A DNA stretch of 59,524 nt from NCBI GenBank assembly GCA_902530745.1, contig CACABO010000009.1:1-59524 (forward strand), read 5' to 3'. Every line of letters begins with the position of its first letter. The first letter of the stretch is position 1. The translations under genes and the position numbers were made by a program. Below are positions 17,822 through 26,679 of the stretch, piece after piece. The stretch is from an uncultured Alphaproteobacteria bacterium. Lineage in GTDB: Bacteria > Pseudomonadota > Alphaproteobacteria > HIMB59. The notes beneath the pieces were generated by a model. It ran no database searches. It worked only from the letters and a program-made list of their open reading frames with translations, and was not told the DNA's origin.

Positions 17822-18238
17822 TTAAAAAGGTCTTACAACTACAAGTATTATAATTAAAATGAGAAGAACTGTAGGCACTTCATTGATAATTCTTAGATAT
17901 TTTGAGGTATAGTCTCTAAAATTACTCTCTAAACTTTTTCTAATCTTACCTAAATACATATGAAATGCAGAGAGAATAAGAACTAATATAATTTTCAAAA
18001 AAAGCCATAATTCAAAACCTACATAATGGATAAGGGCTATACCAAATACCCAAGTCAATATCATTGCTGGGTTCATTATAATTTTTAGCAATTTATATTC
18101 CATTTTTTGAAATACACTATTCATTTCAGGATTGGTTATGTTTTCTACATGATAAACAAAAAGTCTTGGTAAATAAAATAACCCAGCAAACCATGATACA
18201 AAAGATATGATATGTAAAATTTTTAATAACTCATACAT
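17822..18238 (-). CDS. hemJ: Protoporphyrinogen oxidase, HemJ type
   Basis: Membrane enzyme that oxidises protoporphyrinogen IX to protoporphyrin IX in most alphaproteobacteria. At 138 residues it has four hydrophobic helices; the conserved N-terminal histidine is His9 (LKILHIISFVSWFAGLFYLPRLFVYH), and the RKSLESNFRDYTSKYLRIINEVPT end is characteristic. It is packed between hemF (4-base gap) and the MATE gene. Confidence 0.95.
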   Translation of the reverse strand: MYELLKILHIISFVSWFAGLFYLPRLFVYHVENITNPEMNSVFQKMEYKLLKIIMNPAMILTWVFGIALIHYVGFELWLFLKIILVLILSAFHMYLGKIRKSLESNFRDYTSKYLRIINEVPTVLLILIIILVVVRPF

Positions 18239-18242
18239 TTTG

Positions 18243-19058
18243 TTACCATTTAGCCTCAGGGGGCATTGACATTAATATAGCATCAATATTACCACCAGTT
18301 TTTAATCCAAATAATGTCCCTCTATCATAAAGCAAATTAAATTCTACGTAACGAGATCTTTTTTTTGAAAGAGCATCTAAGTCATCCTGGTTAAAGTTAA
18401 AATCTTTTTTTCTTTTTGAGTTTTCAATTACAAAATTAACAAAGAATTGCCCAACATCTTTTATAAATGATAAATCCTTATCAAAGTCTGTATTTACATA
18501 ATCAAAAAAAATCCCTCCTATACCTCTACTCTCTTTTCGATGCTCTAAATAAAAGTATTCATCACATTGTTTTTTAAATTTTTCATAATAAGTTGAATTA
18601 TGTTGATCACATGTTCGTTGGAGACCTTGATGAAAATTATCTGTTTCTAATTTTTCAGGTATTGCAGGGGTTAAATCACAACCACCACCAAACCACTGTT
18701 TTCCTTTTGTAGTTATGTACCTAGTGTTAAAATGAGCTGCAGCAATTTTCGGGTTTTTCATGTGAGCTACGACTGAGATACCACTGGCCCAAAAGCTTGG
18801 ATCCTCTTCGGTTCCCGGCATTGATTTTTTAAATTCTTCACTAAAATTACCATGCACTGTTGAAATATTTACTCCTACTTTTTCAAATATTTCTCCTTTT
18901 AGTAAGGACATCAAACCTCCACCACCACCAGGTCTTTGCCACTCTTTTTCTATAAATTCAGACCCATCAAGCTTTTGTATTGATCCAACCATTTGATTTC
19001 GAAGTTCTCGAAACCACTTTTCTGCTTTAGTTTGTTGATTTTTTATTTGATCACTCAT
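18243..19058 (-). CDS. hemF: Coproporphyrinogen III oxidase, oxygen-dependent
   Basis: Oxidative decarboxylation of coproporphyrinogen III to protoporphyrinogen IX using O2. Signature blocks are WFGGGCDLTP, EHRKESRGIGGIFFDYVN and, at the C-terminus, RYVEFNLLYDRGTLFGLKTGG. Length 271 is a little under the usual 290-305. I chose the ATG at 19058, which overlaps the hemH stop as ATGA; a GTG two codons earlier (19064) is also open. Dependence on O2 implies an aerobic lifestyle unless a HemN exists elsewhere. Confidence 0.95.
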   Translation of the reverse strand: MSDQIKNQQTKAEKWFRELRNQMVGSIQKLDGSEFIEKEWQRPGGGGGLMSLLKGEIFEKVGVNISTVHGNFSEEFKKSMPGTEEDPSFWASGISVVAHMKNPKIAAAHFNTRYITTKGKQWFGGGCDLTPAIPEKLETDNFHQGLQRTCDQHNSTYYEKFKKQCDEYFYLEHRKESRGIGGIFFDYVNTDFDKDLSFIKDVGQFFVNFVIENSKRKKDFNFNQDDLDALSKKRSRYVEFNLLYDRGTLFGLKTGGNIDAILMSMPPEAKW

Positions 19059-20077
19059 GCCCACCCATGTAGTTCGTTTTCTATCAACGAAGTGAGTAGG
19101 AGTATATGATCTTCTCGATCATTTAGACAAGGAATATATCCAAATTCCTTTCCACCATTTTCCATGAATATTTCTCTATTTTCCTCGTTAAGTTCTTCTA
19201 TTGTCTCGAGACAATCTGAGGAAAAAGCAGGACTTATAACATGAATGTGGTCTGTACCATTTTTTGCTAAGCTCTCTATAGTTTTATCTGTGTAAGGTTG
19301 AAGCCATTCTGCTGGTCCAAATCTAGATTGAAATGTGGTCATATAACTTTCCTCTGGTAAGCCCATGGTCTCTGCCACCAGCCTAGTAGTTTTTCTGCAA
19401 AAACAATGATACGGATCCCCTTTATCTAAATATTTTTTTGGGACACCATGATAGCTAAATATGATTTTTTTTGGTTTTGAATTTTTAGTCCAAAATTCTT
19501 CAATGCTATTTTTTAGAGCTTTAATATAAAGTTCATTTTCGTAATATCCTCCAATAAAACGAAGAGATGGTACCCAACGCCAACTTCTTAATTCCTCTGC
19601 AACAGCATCAAACGTTGAGCCCGTTGTAGCCGCACAATATTGAGGGTATAAAGGCAAAATAATAATACGATCACAATTTTGATTTCTAAGATTATTTAAA
19701 CCCTTAGAGATGCTAGGATTCCCATAACGCATTCCAATATCAAATACGATATTTTGATATTTCTTATTAATAAATTCTTTTATTTTCGATAATTGGTTTT
19801 TTGTGTGGAATAGAAGAGGTGAACCTTCCTCTGTCCAAACAGATTTGTAATTTTTAGCTGACTTCGCTGGTCGAGTATTTAAAACTATTCCATTGAGAAT
19901 AGGCCACCAAATAGCTTTTGGTGTTTCTATGACACGTTCATCTGATAGAAATTGTTTTAGATAAGTCTTTAAAGACGACTTAGTTGGTTCATCTGGAGTT
20001 CCTAAATTTGTGATCAAAATACCTGTCTTAAGACCAGAGCCATGAACGTAGAGTTTATTACCTTTAAATGAAGCCAT
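19055..20077 (-). CDS. hemH: Ferrochelatase
   Basis: Inserts Fe2+ into protoporphyrin IX to give protoheme. The catalytic histidine is in FSYHGVPKKY and the glutamate in SDCLETIEE. YLKQFLSDERVIE, NTRPAKSAKNYKSVWTEEGSPLL and KGDPYHCFCRKT resemble gammaproteobacterial ferrochelatases more than those I recall from Rhizobiales, which may reflect transfer. Length 340 is normal. Followed by hemF with a 4-base overlap. Confidence 0.96.
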   Translation of the reverse strand: MASFKGNKLYVHGSGLKTGILITNLGTPDEPTKSSLKTYLKQFLSDERVIETPKAIWWPILNGIVLNTRPAKSAKNYKSVWTEEGSPLLFHTKNQLSKIKEFINKKYQNIVFDIGMRYGNPSISKGLNNLRNQNCDRIIILPLYPQYCAATTGSTFDAVAEELRSWRWVPSLRFIGGYYENELYIKALKNSIEEFWTKNSKPKKIIFSYHGVPKKYLDKGDPYHCFCRKTTRLVAETMGLPEESYMTTFQSRFGPAEWLQPYTDKTIESLAKNGTDHIHVISPAFSSDCLETIEELNEENREIFMENGGKEFGYIPCLNDREDHILLLTSLIENELHGWA

Positions 20078-20095
20078 TGAAAAACATTACGATTT

Positions 20096-21112
20096 TTATG
20101 ATAACTTAGTTCTTATCTTTTCTATGAATAAATGAACATTAGCCTCAGGAGTAGTTTTTTTTACACCGTGATCGAGGCTAGCAATCCACCCAGATCTATG
20201 AGATGGCTCACTCTGTAAGCATTTCTCAATATATTTATCAATATAATCAGAAAAGGATTTAGTGTCCTCCATAGCTAATAAATCATTTGAAAAATTCCCC
20301 TGTAAAGATAAATGTGTCTTTGGTAATTCAGTGAAAACCTCCAAATTAGTTCCTAAAACTGTGAGTTTTAAATTTTTTAAATTTTGTAATTTATTAAATT
20401 TAGTTTGAGAAATTTCTTTAGTGAAATATCCAATTTTATTTGGATAACTATTTGAAATTTTAACTAAAAAAGGAATAACGAATTCATCAAAATCTTTATC
20501 ATTTAGTTTATTAGCTTCAGTATCAAATATCATTAACAAATCAATGTCATTTCGTAACTGAATTTGTATATTTTTTTGTATTAATATTTCTAAAACGGGC
20601 AGGGTTTGTTGAAATAGTGTTTGTGATACAGGATTATTCCTCGTTGCAAAATGGTATAAGGTTACAGGTCCACCAGTAAATCCAATTAAAGATTTATGAT
20701 TTGATAGTTCATTTCTAATATATTTTAGAGATATATTCTGAAAATCTATAAAACTTTCAAATTCATCAATATTAAATTCAGATATCATTTTTGAACTTAA
20801 ATTTTTTTCAAATATTGGTCCAGGATTAAACTTCAAACTCATACCTAAATAATCTAAAGGAAAAAGAATATCACTAAACAATATTGCAGCATCAAAATCG
20901 AATTCAACAATAGGTCCAAGAGTTACCTCACAAGCAAGCTCAGGCTCTTTACATAATTGTTCAAAAGAATATTTTTCTTTTAATTTTCTGTAATGCTGAT
21001 GATATCGACCAGCCTGTCTCATAAACCAAATTGGAGGAATTTTTTGTTCAACTTTATTTAAGGCATTAAAAAAATTTTTGTTATAGGTATTTTGCAATAT
21101 CTCTAGCTCCAT
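20096..21112 (-). CDS. hemE: Uroporphyrinogen decarboxylase
   Basis: Removes four acetate carboxyls from uroporphyrinogen III to give coproporphyrinogen III in the cytosol. The substrate-binding motif PPIWFMRQAGRY is near residues 26-37, with AILFSDIL and the LIGFTGGPVTL block following. At 338 residues it matches the family. The ATG start at 21112 lies 32 bases inside hemB; a TTG at 21097 would shorten the overlap and cannot be excluded. Confidence 0.95.
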   Translation of the reverse strand: MELEILQNTYNKNFFNALNKVEQKIPPIWFMRQAGRYHQHYRKLKEKYSFEQLCKEPELACEVTLGPIVEFDFDAAILFSDILFPLDYLGMSLKFNPGPIFEKNLSSKMISEFNIDEFESFIDFQNISLKYIRNELSNHKSLIGFTGGPVTLYHFATRNNPVSQTLFQQTLPVLEILIQKNIQIQLRNDIDLLMIFDTEANKLNDKDFDEFVIPFLVKISNSYPNKIGYFTKEISQTKFNKLQNLKNLKLTVLGTNLEVFTELPKTHLSLQGNFSNDLLAMEDTKSFSDYIDKYIEKCLQSEPSHRSGWIASLDHGVKKTTPEANVHLFIEKIRTKLS

Positions 21113-22004
21113 AAGTAATAATAAAATCTGCTTGAGCTCTTTTGAGTACCGTTAAAGACTCTAGGAGCAAATCAACATAATTGCCAAATTTAGCTTTGCT
21201 GAGCATTTGTAGACTAGCATACTCACCACTTACTTGGTACGCACCCGTGGGAAGCAGTGTCTCCTTTTTTATATCTCTTATTAAATCTATTGAAGTCATT
21301 CCAGGCTTAACCATTAAATAATTTGCACCTTGAGCTGCATTACTAATTGAGCTTTTAATCGCCTTTGCTTTGTCTTCAACAGGTAATTGATATGATGACC
21401 GATCAAATCCCTGTGGTGATGATTTTGCAACATCTCTAAAAGGACCGTAGAAGTGACTTTTAAATTTTGTTGAGTAACTCATTATTTGAGAATTTGAAAA
21501 ACCATTTTGAACAAATATTTTTCTCAAATATTTAGTCGTATTTTTCATCATGTCACTTGGAGCAATTATATCAGCTCCCGCCTCAAGATATGTATTTGCC
21601 GCTAATCCTAAAGAGTAATGTGTCTTATTAAGATCAATTGATTTTTTATGAGTAACTCCACAATGCCCATCAACAGTTATTGAGCATAAGCATGTATCTA
21701 TAAGTAAAACTATATCTTTTCCAAAATAATTTTTAATTTTTCTTATAACTTCATAGTGAAAGCTAAAATCCTCCGGATTTTTTTGTTTTTTATTTGGAAC
21801 GATAAAAAGTAGAAAATTATTGATACCTTTTTTTAAATCCTTTTCAATTACCTTAATTATAGATGAAGATGACCAACTCTTATTATCACCTAATCCTTTA
21901 ATTTCCTTTGAATTTTTTACCTTTTGATCCACAAATAAAGGTTGAATTAAAATTTTCTTTTTAAGAGATTTAGACTGATCAATAGGGAAATAATTTTTAA
22001 TCAT
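21081..22004 (-). CDS. hemB: Delta-aminolevulinic acid dehydratase (porphobilinogen synthase)
   Basis: Condenses two ALA molecules to porphobilinogen. Both Schiff-base lysines are present, in YSTKFKSHFYGPFRD and LMVKPGM. The metal site reads DTCLCSITVDGHC (Cys105, Cys107, Cys115), the zinc-type cysteine triad; many alphaproteobacterial HemB proteins instead have the aspartate/Mg type. At 307 residues it is slightly short. It overlaps hemC by 4 bases upstream and hemE by 32 downstream. Confidence 0.95.
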   Translation of the reverse strand: MIKNYFPIDQSKSLKKKILIQPLFVDQKVKNSKEIKGLGDNKSWSSSSIIKVIEKDLKKGINNFLLFIVPNKKQKNPEDFSFHYEVIRKIKNYFGKDIVLLIDTCLCSITVDGHCGVTHKKSIDLNKTHYSLGLAANTYLEAGADIIAPSDMMKNTTKYLRKIFVQNGFSNSQIMSYSTKFKSHFYGPFRDVAKSSPQGFDRSSYQLPVEDKAKAIKSSISNAAQGANYLMVKPGMTSIDLIRDIKKETLLPTGAYQVSGEYASLQMLSKAKFGNYVDLLLESLTVLKRAQADFIITYGARDIAKYL

Positions 22005-23479
22005 TTAAGTTCAAAATTTTTAAAATCATCATAAGTAAGATATACATTTAATTGATTTTTAGGAATAAATTTAGAAATTTGAAGATACGTTTGACCAGGT
22101 CCACACGAATTACGCTTATTTAGTATTTCTGGTCTTAGTTGTATAGCTAATTTAAATGCAGAGAAGCTCATCCAATAAAAACTCTCCGCTACAAACAAAT
22201 TATCAATCGTATTGTCATTAATCAAAGGGACTAAACTATAGTGTGATATAACAGGGAATTTTTTATTTAGCATGTTTCCTTCATATGTAAGTTTATAAGT
22301 AGGTTTTTGATTATCTTTATAAAAATTTTCAGTTTCTCGATAATTTTCACCAAAACTATCGAGAGAAGAATTTACAAGAATGCCCATTTTACTTATTTTT
22401 TTCCAAGAACTTACGCCGGAAGTTATAAGATTTGATACACTTTTCAAAGATTTAAACTCTTTAAATTCTGATCTTGTGGCCAAAACATTTTTATTTTTTA
22501 CTGTTTTATTAAATTCATGCAAGTTTCTCTGAAACATTTGATATTTTGATAAGCTTGAAGGAAATATATTTTTAACTTTTTTAACTTTTTTATTATTTAG
22601 ATATTTTTTTTCTTTAAAATATTTTTTTGTTTGATTATCTTTCCCTTGTGCAAATAAGATTTTTTCATTTAGGATATTTTCAATAGTTACGCCTACATCT
22701 AAATTGCAACCACCTCCCCATTTGTATAAATATTTTCTCTCTCTTTGACAATCATCTAACGAAGGTAAATGATTAATTTTTTTCAATATTTTTTCTGTTT
22801 TTCGATCATCTCTCCTATATTCCAAAGCAATGCATCCTTGTGCTGCCGCACTAGGAAATTCAGAAATTGGTAAAATTATCTTCTCAAACTTTTTAAATTT
22901 CAATTTAAAATTTCTATAATCTTTTTTATTAATTTTTTCTCCATATTTAAAAATTCTATCTATAGCAGCTTTAGCCATAAACACCCCGTCCTCTTTTGAG
23001 GAATTTAATATTTTTTCCAGCCTAGATGGTACGTTTCCCCTAATGTCGAATGGCTTCAATTCTTCAAAGGGTAAAAACTTTCTTAATTTTTTTAAATAAT
23101 ATTTTCTTCTAGGAGAGGATGTTCCTATAACTAATTTTTTTTTATTTAATGAAGTCTTTTTAATAAGAATTACATCTCTTGGATCATCTCTTTTGAGACA
23201 AATAAAAGAAGTCTTATTAAGATTTTTAACAGGAAGATCTTTGAATGAATGAACTACCACATCTGCATCTTTTAAGATTAATTTTTTTGAGAGTGAATTT
23301 GTAAATATTCCAAATCCATGTTGTTCCCAAGCTTTAGCTGACATGTCCGTGTCACCAACGCTTGATGAGTAATGTGTATCAATTATATTTTTTTGTATTT
23401 TATTAATTTCTATTTCCGCAATGTGAGTCTGAATTTTAGCGAGAAAACTTTTTCTTGATAATAAAACAATCTTTTTCAT
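22001..23479 (-). CDS. hemC: Hydroxymethylbilane synthase with C-terminal uroporphyrinogen-III synthase-like region
   Basis: The N-terminal ~310 residues are a divergent HemC: SRKSFLAKIQ, VVVHSFKDLP (catalytic Asp), IGTSSPRR and DIRGNVPSRLEKI keep the acid and arginine residues that bind the growing tetrapyrrole, and GGGCNLDVGV keeps the cysteine that holds the dipyrromethane cofactor. The last ~180 residues are extra; VLATRSEF at their start and SCGPGQTYLQI near the end resemble HemD, so this may be a HemC-HemD fusion. I start at ATG 23479 (MKKIVLLSRKS), the usual N-terminus; an ATG at 23515 is also open. First gene of the heme operon. Confidence 0.85.
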   Translation of the reverse strand: MKKIVLLSRKSFLAKIQTHIAEIEINKIQKNIIDTHYSSSVGDTDMSAKAWEQHGFGIFTNSLSKKLILKDADVVVHSFKDLPVKNLNKTSFICLKRDDPRDVILIKKTSLNKKKLVIGTSSPRRKYYLKKLRKFLPFEELKPFDIRGNVPSRLEKILNSSKEDGVFMAKAAIDRIFKYGEKINKKDYRNFKLKFKKFEKIILPISEFPSAAAQGCIALEYRRDDRKTEKILKKINHLPSLDDCQRERKYLYKWGGGCNLDVGVTIENILNEKILFAQGKDNQTKKYFKEKKYLNNKKVKKVKNIFPSSLSKYQMFQRNLHEFNKTVKNKNVLATRSEFKEFKSLKSVSNLITSGVSSWKKISKMGILVNSSLDSFGENYRETENFYKDNQKPTYKLTYEGNMLNKKFPVISHYSLVPLINDNTIDNLFVAESFYWMSFSAFKLAIQLRPEILNKRNSCGPGQTYLQISKFIPKNQLNVYLTYDDFKNFELK

Positions 23480-23596
23480 AACCATTGATGACATTAAGAA
23501 ATAACAAATAATCAACGCTAATACAATTTAAGCGAGACTTATTGGTCAATATTTACTTATTTCAAAATATGTTATAGCTAAATAATGTTTGAAATT

Positions 23597-24274
23597 ATGA
23601 CACAAAAAGCAGTTTTAATTGTCGGAGCAGGATCAGGTTTAAGTGCTTCTTTGGCTAGAGCATTTAATTCAAAGGGGATGAAAATTGTACTTGCTGCCAG
23701 AAACATAGACAAACTTGACAGTTTAAAAAAAGAGATCGACGCTTTAGTTTTTAAGTGTGACTCAACGGAAAATAAAAGTGTTCAAAATTTATTTTTGCAG
23801 ACTGATTCAATTATAGGCACTCCAGAAATTGTTATCTATAATCCATCTCTTAGAATTGTAAAACCTTTTATTGAATACGATCCTGATGAAATGCTTCAAT
23901 CAATAAAAGTAAATAGTTATGGGGCTTTTCTAGTAGCGCATGAATCAGTAAAAAGAATGTTAAAAATAGGAAAAGGTAATATTTTTTTCACTGGATCATC
24001 TGCAAGTGTAAAGGGTTTTGCCAAATCTGCGTCTTTTGCTATGGGAAAGTTTGGTTTGAGAGGCTTAGCACAATCTTTGGCAAGAGAGCTGCACCCACAA
24101 AATATTCATATAGGTCATTTCGTTATAGATGGAGGAATAGGTAAAGAACCAGTTGGAAATTATCAAATGATACACCCTGATGAAATTGCAAAACAATACC
24201 TAAATTTTTATTTACAGGATAAAAAAGCTTGGTCATGGGAAATTGAAATTAGAACAAACACTGAAAAATTTTAG
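23597..24274 (+). CDS. Short-chain dehydrogenase/reductase lacking the usual catalytic Tyr
   Basis: Rossmann-fold oxidoreductase with the cofactor motif GAGSGLSASLA. The catalytic Ser block is FTGSSASVKGF, but the Y-x-x-x-K motif reads F-A-M-G-K, so the Tyr is replaced by Phe. This matches an SDR subgroup in which FAMGKFGLRGLAQSLARE and HFVIDGGI are conserved. Substrate unknown. I prefer the ATG at 23597 (MTQKAVLIVGAG); an ATG at 23585 is in frame. Divergent from hemC and 9 bases upstream of a flavin monooxygenase gene. Confidence 0.85.
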   Translation: MTQKAVLIVGAGSGLSASLARAFNSKGMKIVLAARNIDKLDSLKKEIDALVFKCDSTENKSVQNLFLQTDSIIGTPEIVIYNPSLRIVKPFIEYDPDEMLQSIKVNSYGAFLVAHESVKRMLKIGKGNIFFTGSSASVKGFAKSASFAMGKFGLRGLAQSLARELHPQNIHIGHFVIDGGIGKEPVGNYQMIHPDEIAKQYLNFYLQDKKAWSWEIEIRTNTEKF

Positions 24275-24283
24275 AGGAACACC

Positions 24284-25303
24284 TTGGAAATCGGTATAGA
24301 CAGTTTTGCAGATAAAAGAGAGGGCTCAGATAGTGTTAAAGCCATCAATAATGTTATTGACAGAATTATTTTTGCAGATGAAGTTGGATTAAATTCATTT
24401 GGGATAGGAGAGCATCATAGAAAAGAATTTTTAGACTCAGCACCATTTATGATATTAGCTGCAGCTGCAGCACAAACAAAAAATATTAAGCTAATAAGTG
24501 CTGTAACTGTTTTAAGCGCAGCAGATCCTGTTCGTGTATTTCAAAACTTGTCTACTCTTGATCTGATATCCGGAGGTAGAGCAGAAATGGTAGCTGGAAG
24601 AGGATCATTTTCTGAGGCCTTTCCATTGTTTGGTTTGGATTTCAAAGATTATGATGAATTGTTTATTGAAAAGCTCGGTTTGCTTTTAAAAATTAGAGAA
24701 AATGAATTTGTTAGTTGGTCTGGTAAATTTAGACCTTCGATAAATAATTTACCTATTTATCCAAGGCCTATTCAAAACCCTGTCCCAATTTGGTTAGGTG
24801 TTGGTGGCACACCTCAATCTTTTGCAAGAGCAGGTTCAATGGGCTTACCTCTGATGATTGCCATAATTGGAGGCAATACTCATCGCTTTAGGCCTTTGGT
24901 AGATATTTATCGACAGGCGGGTAAAGAAGCAGGACACCCCCCAGAAAAACTCTCCGTAGGACTTCATTCACTGGGATATGTCGCAAATAGTATGGATGAA
25001 GCAATAAATTTGTATTATGAGGGTTATCATAAAATGTTCACAAAAATTGGAAAAGAAAGAGGTTGGGGTCCTGTAACGAGAGACCAATTTGACAATCAAA
25101 TTGGCCCATTAGGAGCTATAGTTTTAGGCGATCCCGATCAGGTCGCTGAAAAGATTATCAGACATAGTCAAGCCCTTGGAGGTATTGATAGATTCCAATT
25201 TCAAATGGATATAGCTGATATTACCCATGAAAATTTAATCAAATCTATTGAACTGATTGGCAAAGAAGTAATTCCTAGGGTAAATAGGACAAAAAGCCCC
25301 TAA
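24284..25303 (+). CDS. LLM-class flavin-dependent oxidoreductase (luciferase-like)
   Basis: 339 residues of the bacterial luciferase-like monooxygenase fold, using FMNH2 or F420-type flavin. Typical blocks are SFGIGEHHRKEFLDSAP, ISGGRAEMVAGRGSF and PIWLGVGGTPQS. The start is a TTG at 24284 with a GAGG purine stretch 6 bases upstream; no ATG gives the complete first strand EIGIDSF. It follows the SDR gene after 9 bases, so the two probably work on one pathway, unknown here. Confidence 0.87.
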   Translation: MEIGIDSFADKREGSDSVKAINNVIDRIIFADEVGLNSFGIGEHHRKEFLDSAPFMILAAAAAQTKNIKLISAVTVLSAADPVRVFQNLSTLDLISGGRAEMVAGRGSFSEAFPLFGLDFKDYDELFIEKLGLLLKIRENEFVSWSGKFRPSINNLPIYPRPIQNPVPIWLGVGGTPQSFARAGSMGLPLMIAIIGGNTHRFRPLVDIYRQAGKEAGHPPEKLSVGLHSLGYVANSMDEAINLYYEGYHKMFTKIGKERGWGPVTRDQFDNQIGPLGAIVLGDPDQVAEKIIRHSQALGGIDRFQFQMDIADITHENLIKSIELIGKEVIPRVNRTKSP

Positions 25304-25314
25304 TTAGAGGCTTT
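25292..25314 (+). terminator. Hairpin at the end of the flavin monooxygenase gene
   Basis: AAAGCCCCT and AGAGGCTTT pair around AATT with one mismatch; the stem overlaps the stop codon. The following T-run is short and interrupted (CTTTATGCGTCTTT), so termination may be partial. Confidence 0.5.
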
Positions 25315-25366
25315 ATGCGTCTTTATTGCAGTATCTTTTAGATTAGTAAAAAATAAATTAATATTT

Positions 25367-26635
25367 GTGAAAAATCATAACTGGAAATCTAATTATCTAA
25401 GCACTCTTCAATCTGAAATTGATAAAATTAAGGATGAAGGCCACTACAGAGTATTTAACAACATAGAAAGAAAAGCTGGACAGTATCCCAAAGCTACAAG
25501 ACATAGTAATGGTCAAACCGAAGAGATTGATGTCTGGTGTTCAAATGATTACTTAGGCATGAGCCAGAACAAAGAAGTTATTTCCGCAATGCAATCTGCT
25601 GCTGAAAAGTTAGGAGCGGGAAGCGGAGGAACAAGGAATATATCAGGTACTACTAATTTCCATATTCAACTCGAAAAAGAAATCGCACTCTTACATAAAA
25701 AAGAAAGAGCTCTAGCATTTAATTCTGGATATAGTGCTAATGAGTCCGCACTAAAGTCTATTATATCTGCTTTTGATAATTGTTTAGTTTTAAGTGATGA
25801 ACTAAATCACGCATCACTTATAGAAGGAATTCGCACAAGTAAAAAAGAAAAAGCTATTTATCGTCATAATGATGTAAAACACTTAAAGGACATTCTAAAG
25901 GGAGTAGATTTTTCTAGACCAAAAATTATCGTCTTGGAGTCTGTCTATTCAATGGAAGCTGATTTTGCACCACTAGAAGATATTATTCAGGTTGCACAGG
26001 ATAATGGAGCATTAATATACTTAGATGAAGTTCATGCTGTAGGTTTATACGGCCCCAATGCAGCAGGTGTAGCAGATCAAAAAGGATTATCTGAGCATAT
26101 TGATATTATCAATGGAACATTGGCAAAAGCATTTGGTCTAGCTGGAGGTTACATAGCCTCGACTGAGACAATAATTGATTTTGTTAGAAGTTTTTCAAAA
26201 GGATTTATTTTCACAACATCCATGTGCCCAGCAGTAGCTGCTGGAAGTCTAGAGAGCATTAGACAAGTAAAGAAAAACGATGAAATTCGATCTTCATTCT
26301 TTGAAAATGTTGATTTTGTTAAAAAAGAACTACGAACCGCAGGTATTCCTTTTTTAGACTCAGGTTCACATATAATCCCAGTATTAATTGGAGATAGCAA
26401 ATTATGTAAAGAGATTAGCGATTTTCTTTTAAATGAGCACCATGTTTATGTTCAGCCTATTAATTATCCAACAGTCCCAAAAGGAACTGAGAGAATAAGA
26501 ATAACTCCTACTCCATGTCATGATCCAGAGTCTACTGAAAAATTTGTAGAAGCTTTGAAAGATGCTTGGTTTAAATTTATGCCTCAGTTAGTTAAATTTG
26601 AAAATCAATTTACTAATAAAATCAAAGTAATTTAA
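25367..26635 (+). CDS. hemA: 5-Aminolevulinate synthase
   Basis: PLP enzyme joining glycine and succinyl-CoA to ALA, the first step of the C4 (Shemin) heme route. Visible blocks are VWCSNDYLGMSQN, GSGGTRNISGT, FNSGYSANES, LDEVHAVGLYG and the PLP lysine in TLAKAFGLAGG. Length 422 is usual. The start is GTG at 25367 with little Shine-Dalgarno. It lies 1.9 kb beyond the divergent hem operon, so all steps to heme are coded within about 9 kb. Confidence 0.96.
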   Translation: MKNHNWKSNYLSTLQSEIDKIKDEGHYRVFNNIERKAGQYPKATRHSNGQTEEIDVWCSNDYLGMSQNKEVISAMQSAAEKLGAGSGGTRNISGTTNFHIQLEKEIALLHKKERALAFNSGYSANESALKSIISAFDNCLVLSDELNHASLIEGIRTSKKEKAIYRHNDVKHLKDILKGVDFSRPKIIVLESVYSMEADFAPLEDIIQVAQDNGALIYLDEVHAVGLYGPNAAGVADQKGLSEHIDIINGTLAKAFGLAGGYIASTETIIDFVRSFSKGFIFTTSMCPAVAAGSLESIRQVKKNDEIRSSFFENVDFVKKELRTAGIPFLDSGSHIIPVLIGDSKLCKEISDFLLNEHHVYVQPINYPTVPKGTERIRITPTPCHDPESTEKFVEALKDAWFKFMPQLVKFENQFTNKIKVI

Positions 26636-26679
26636 ACGCCTTATTTGATCAATCTATACATTTGTTATAAAACATACTA

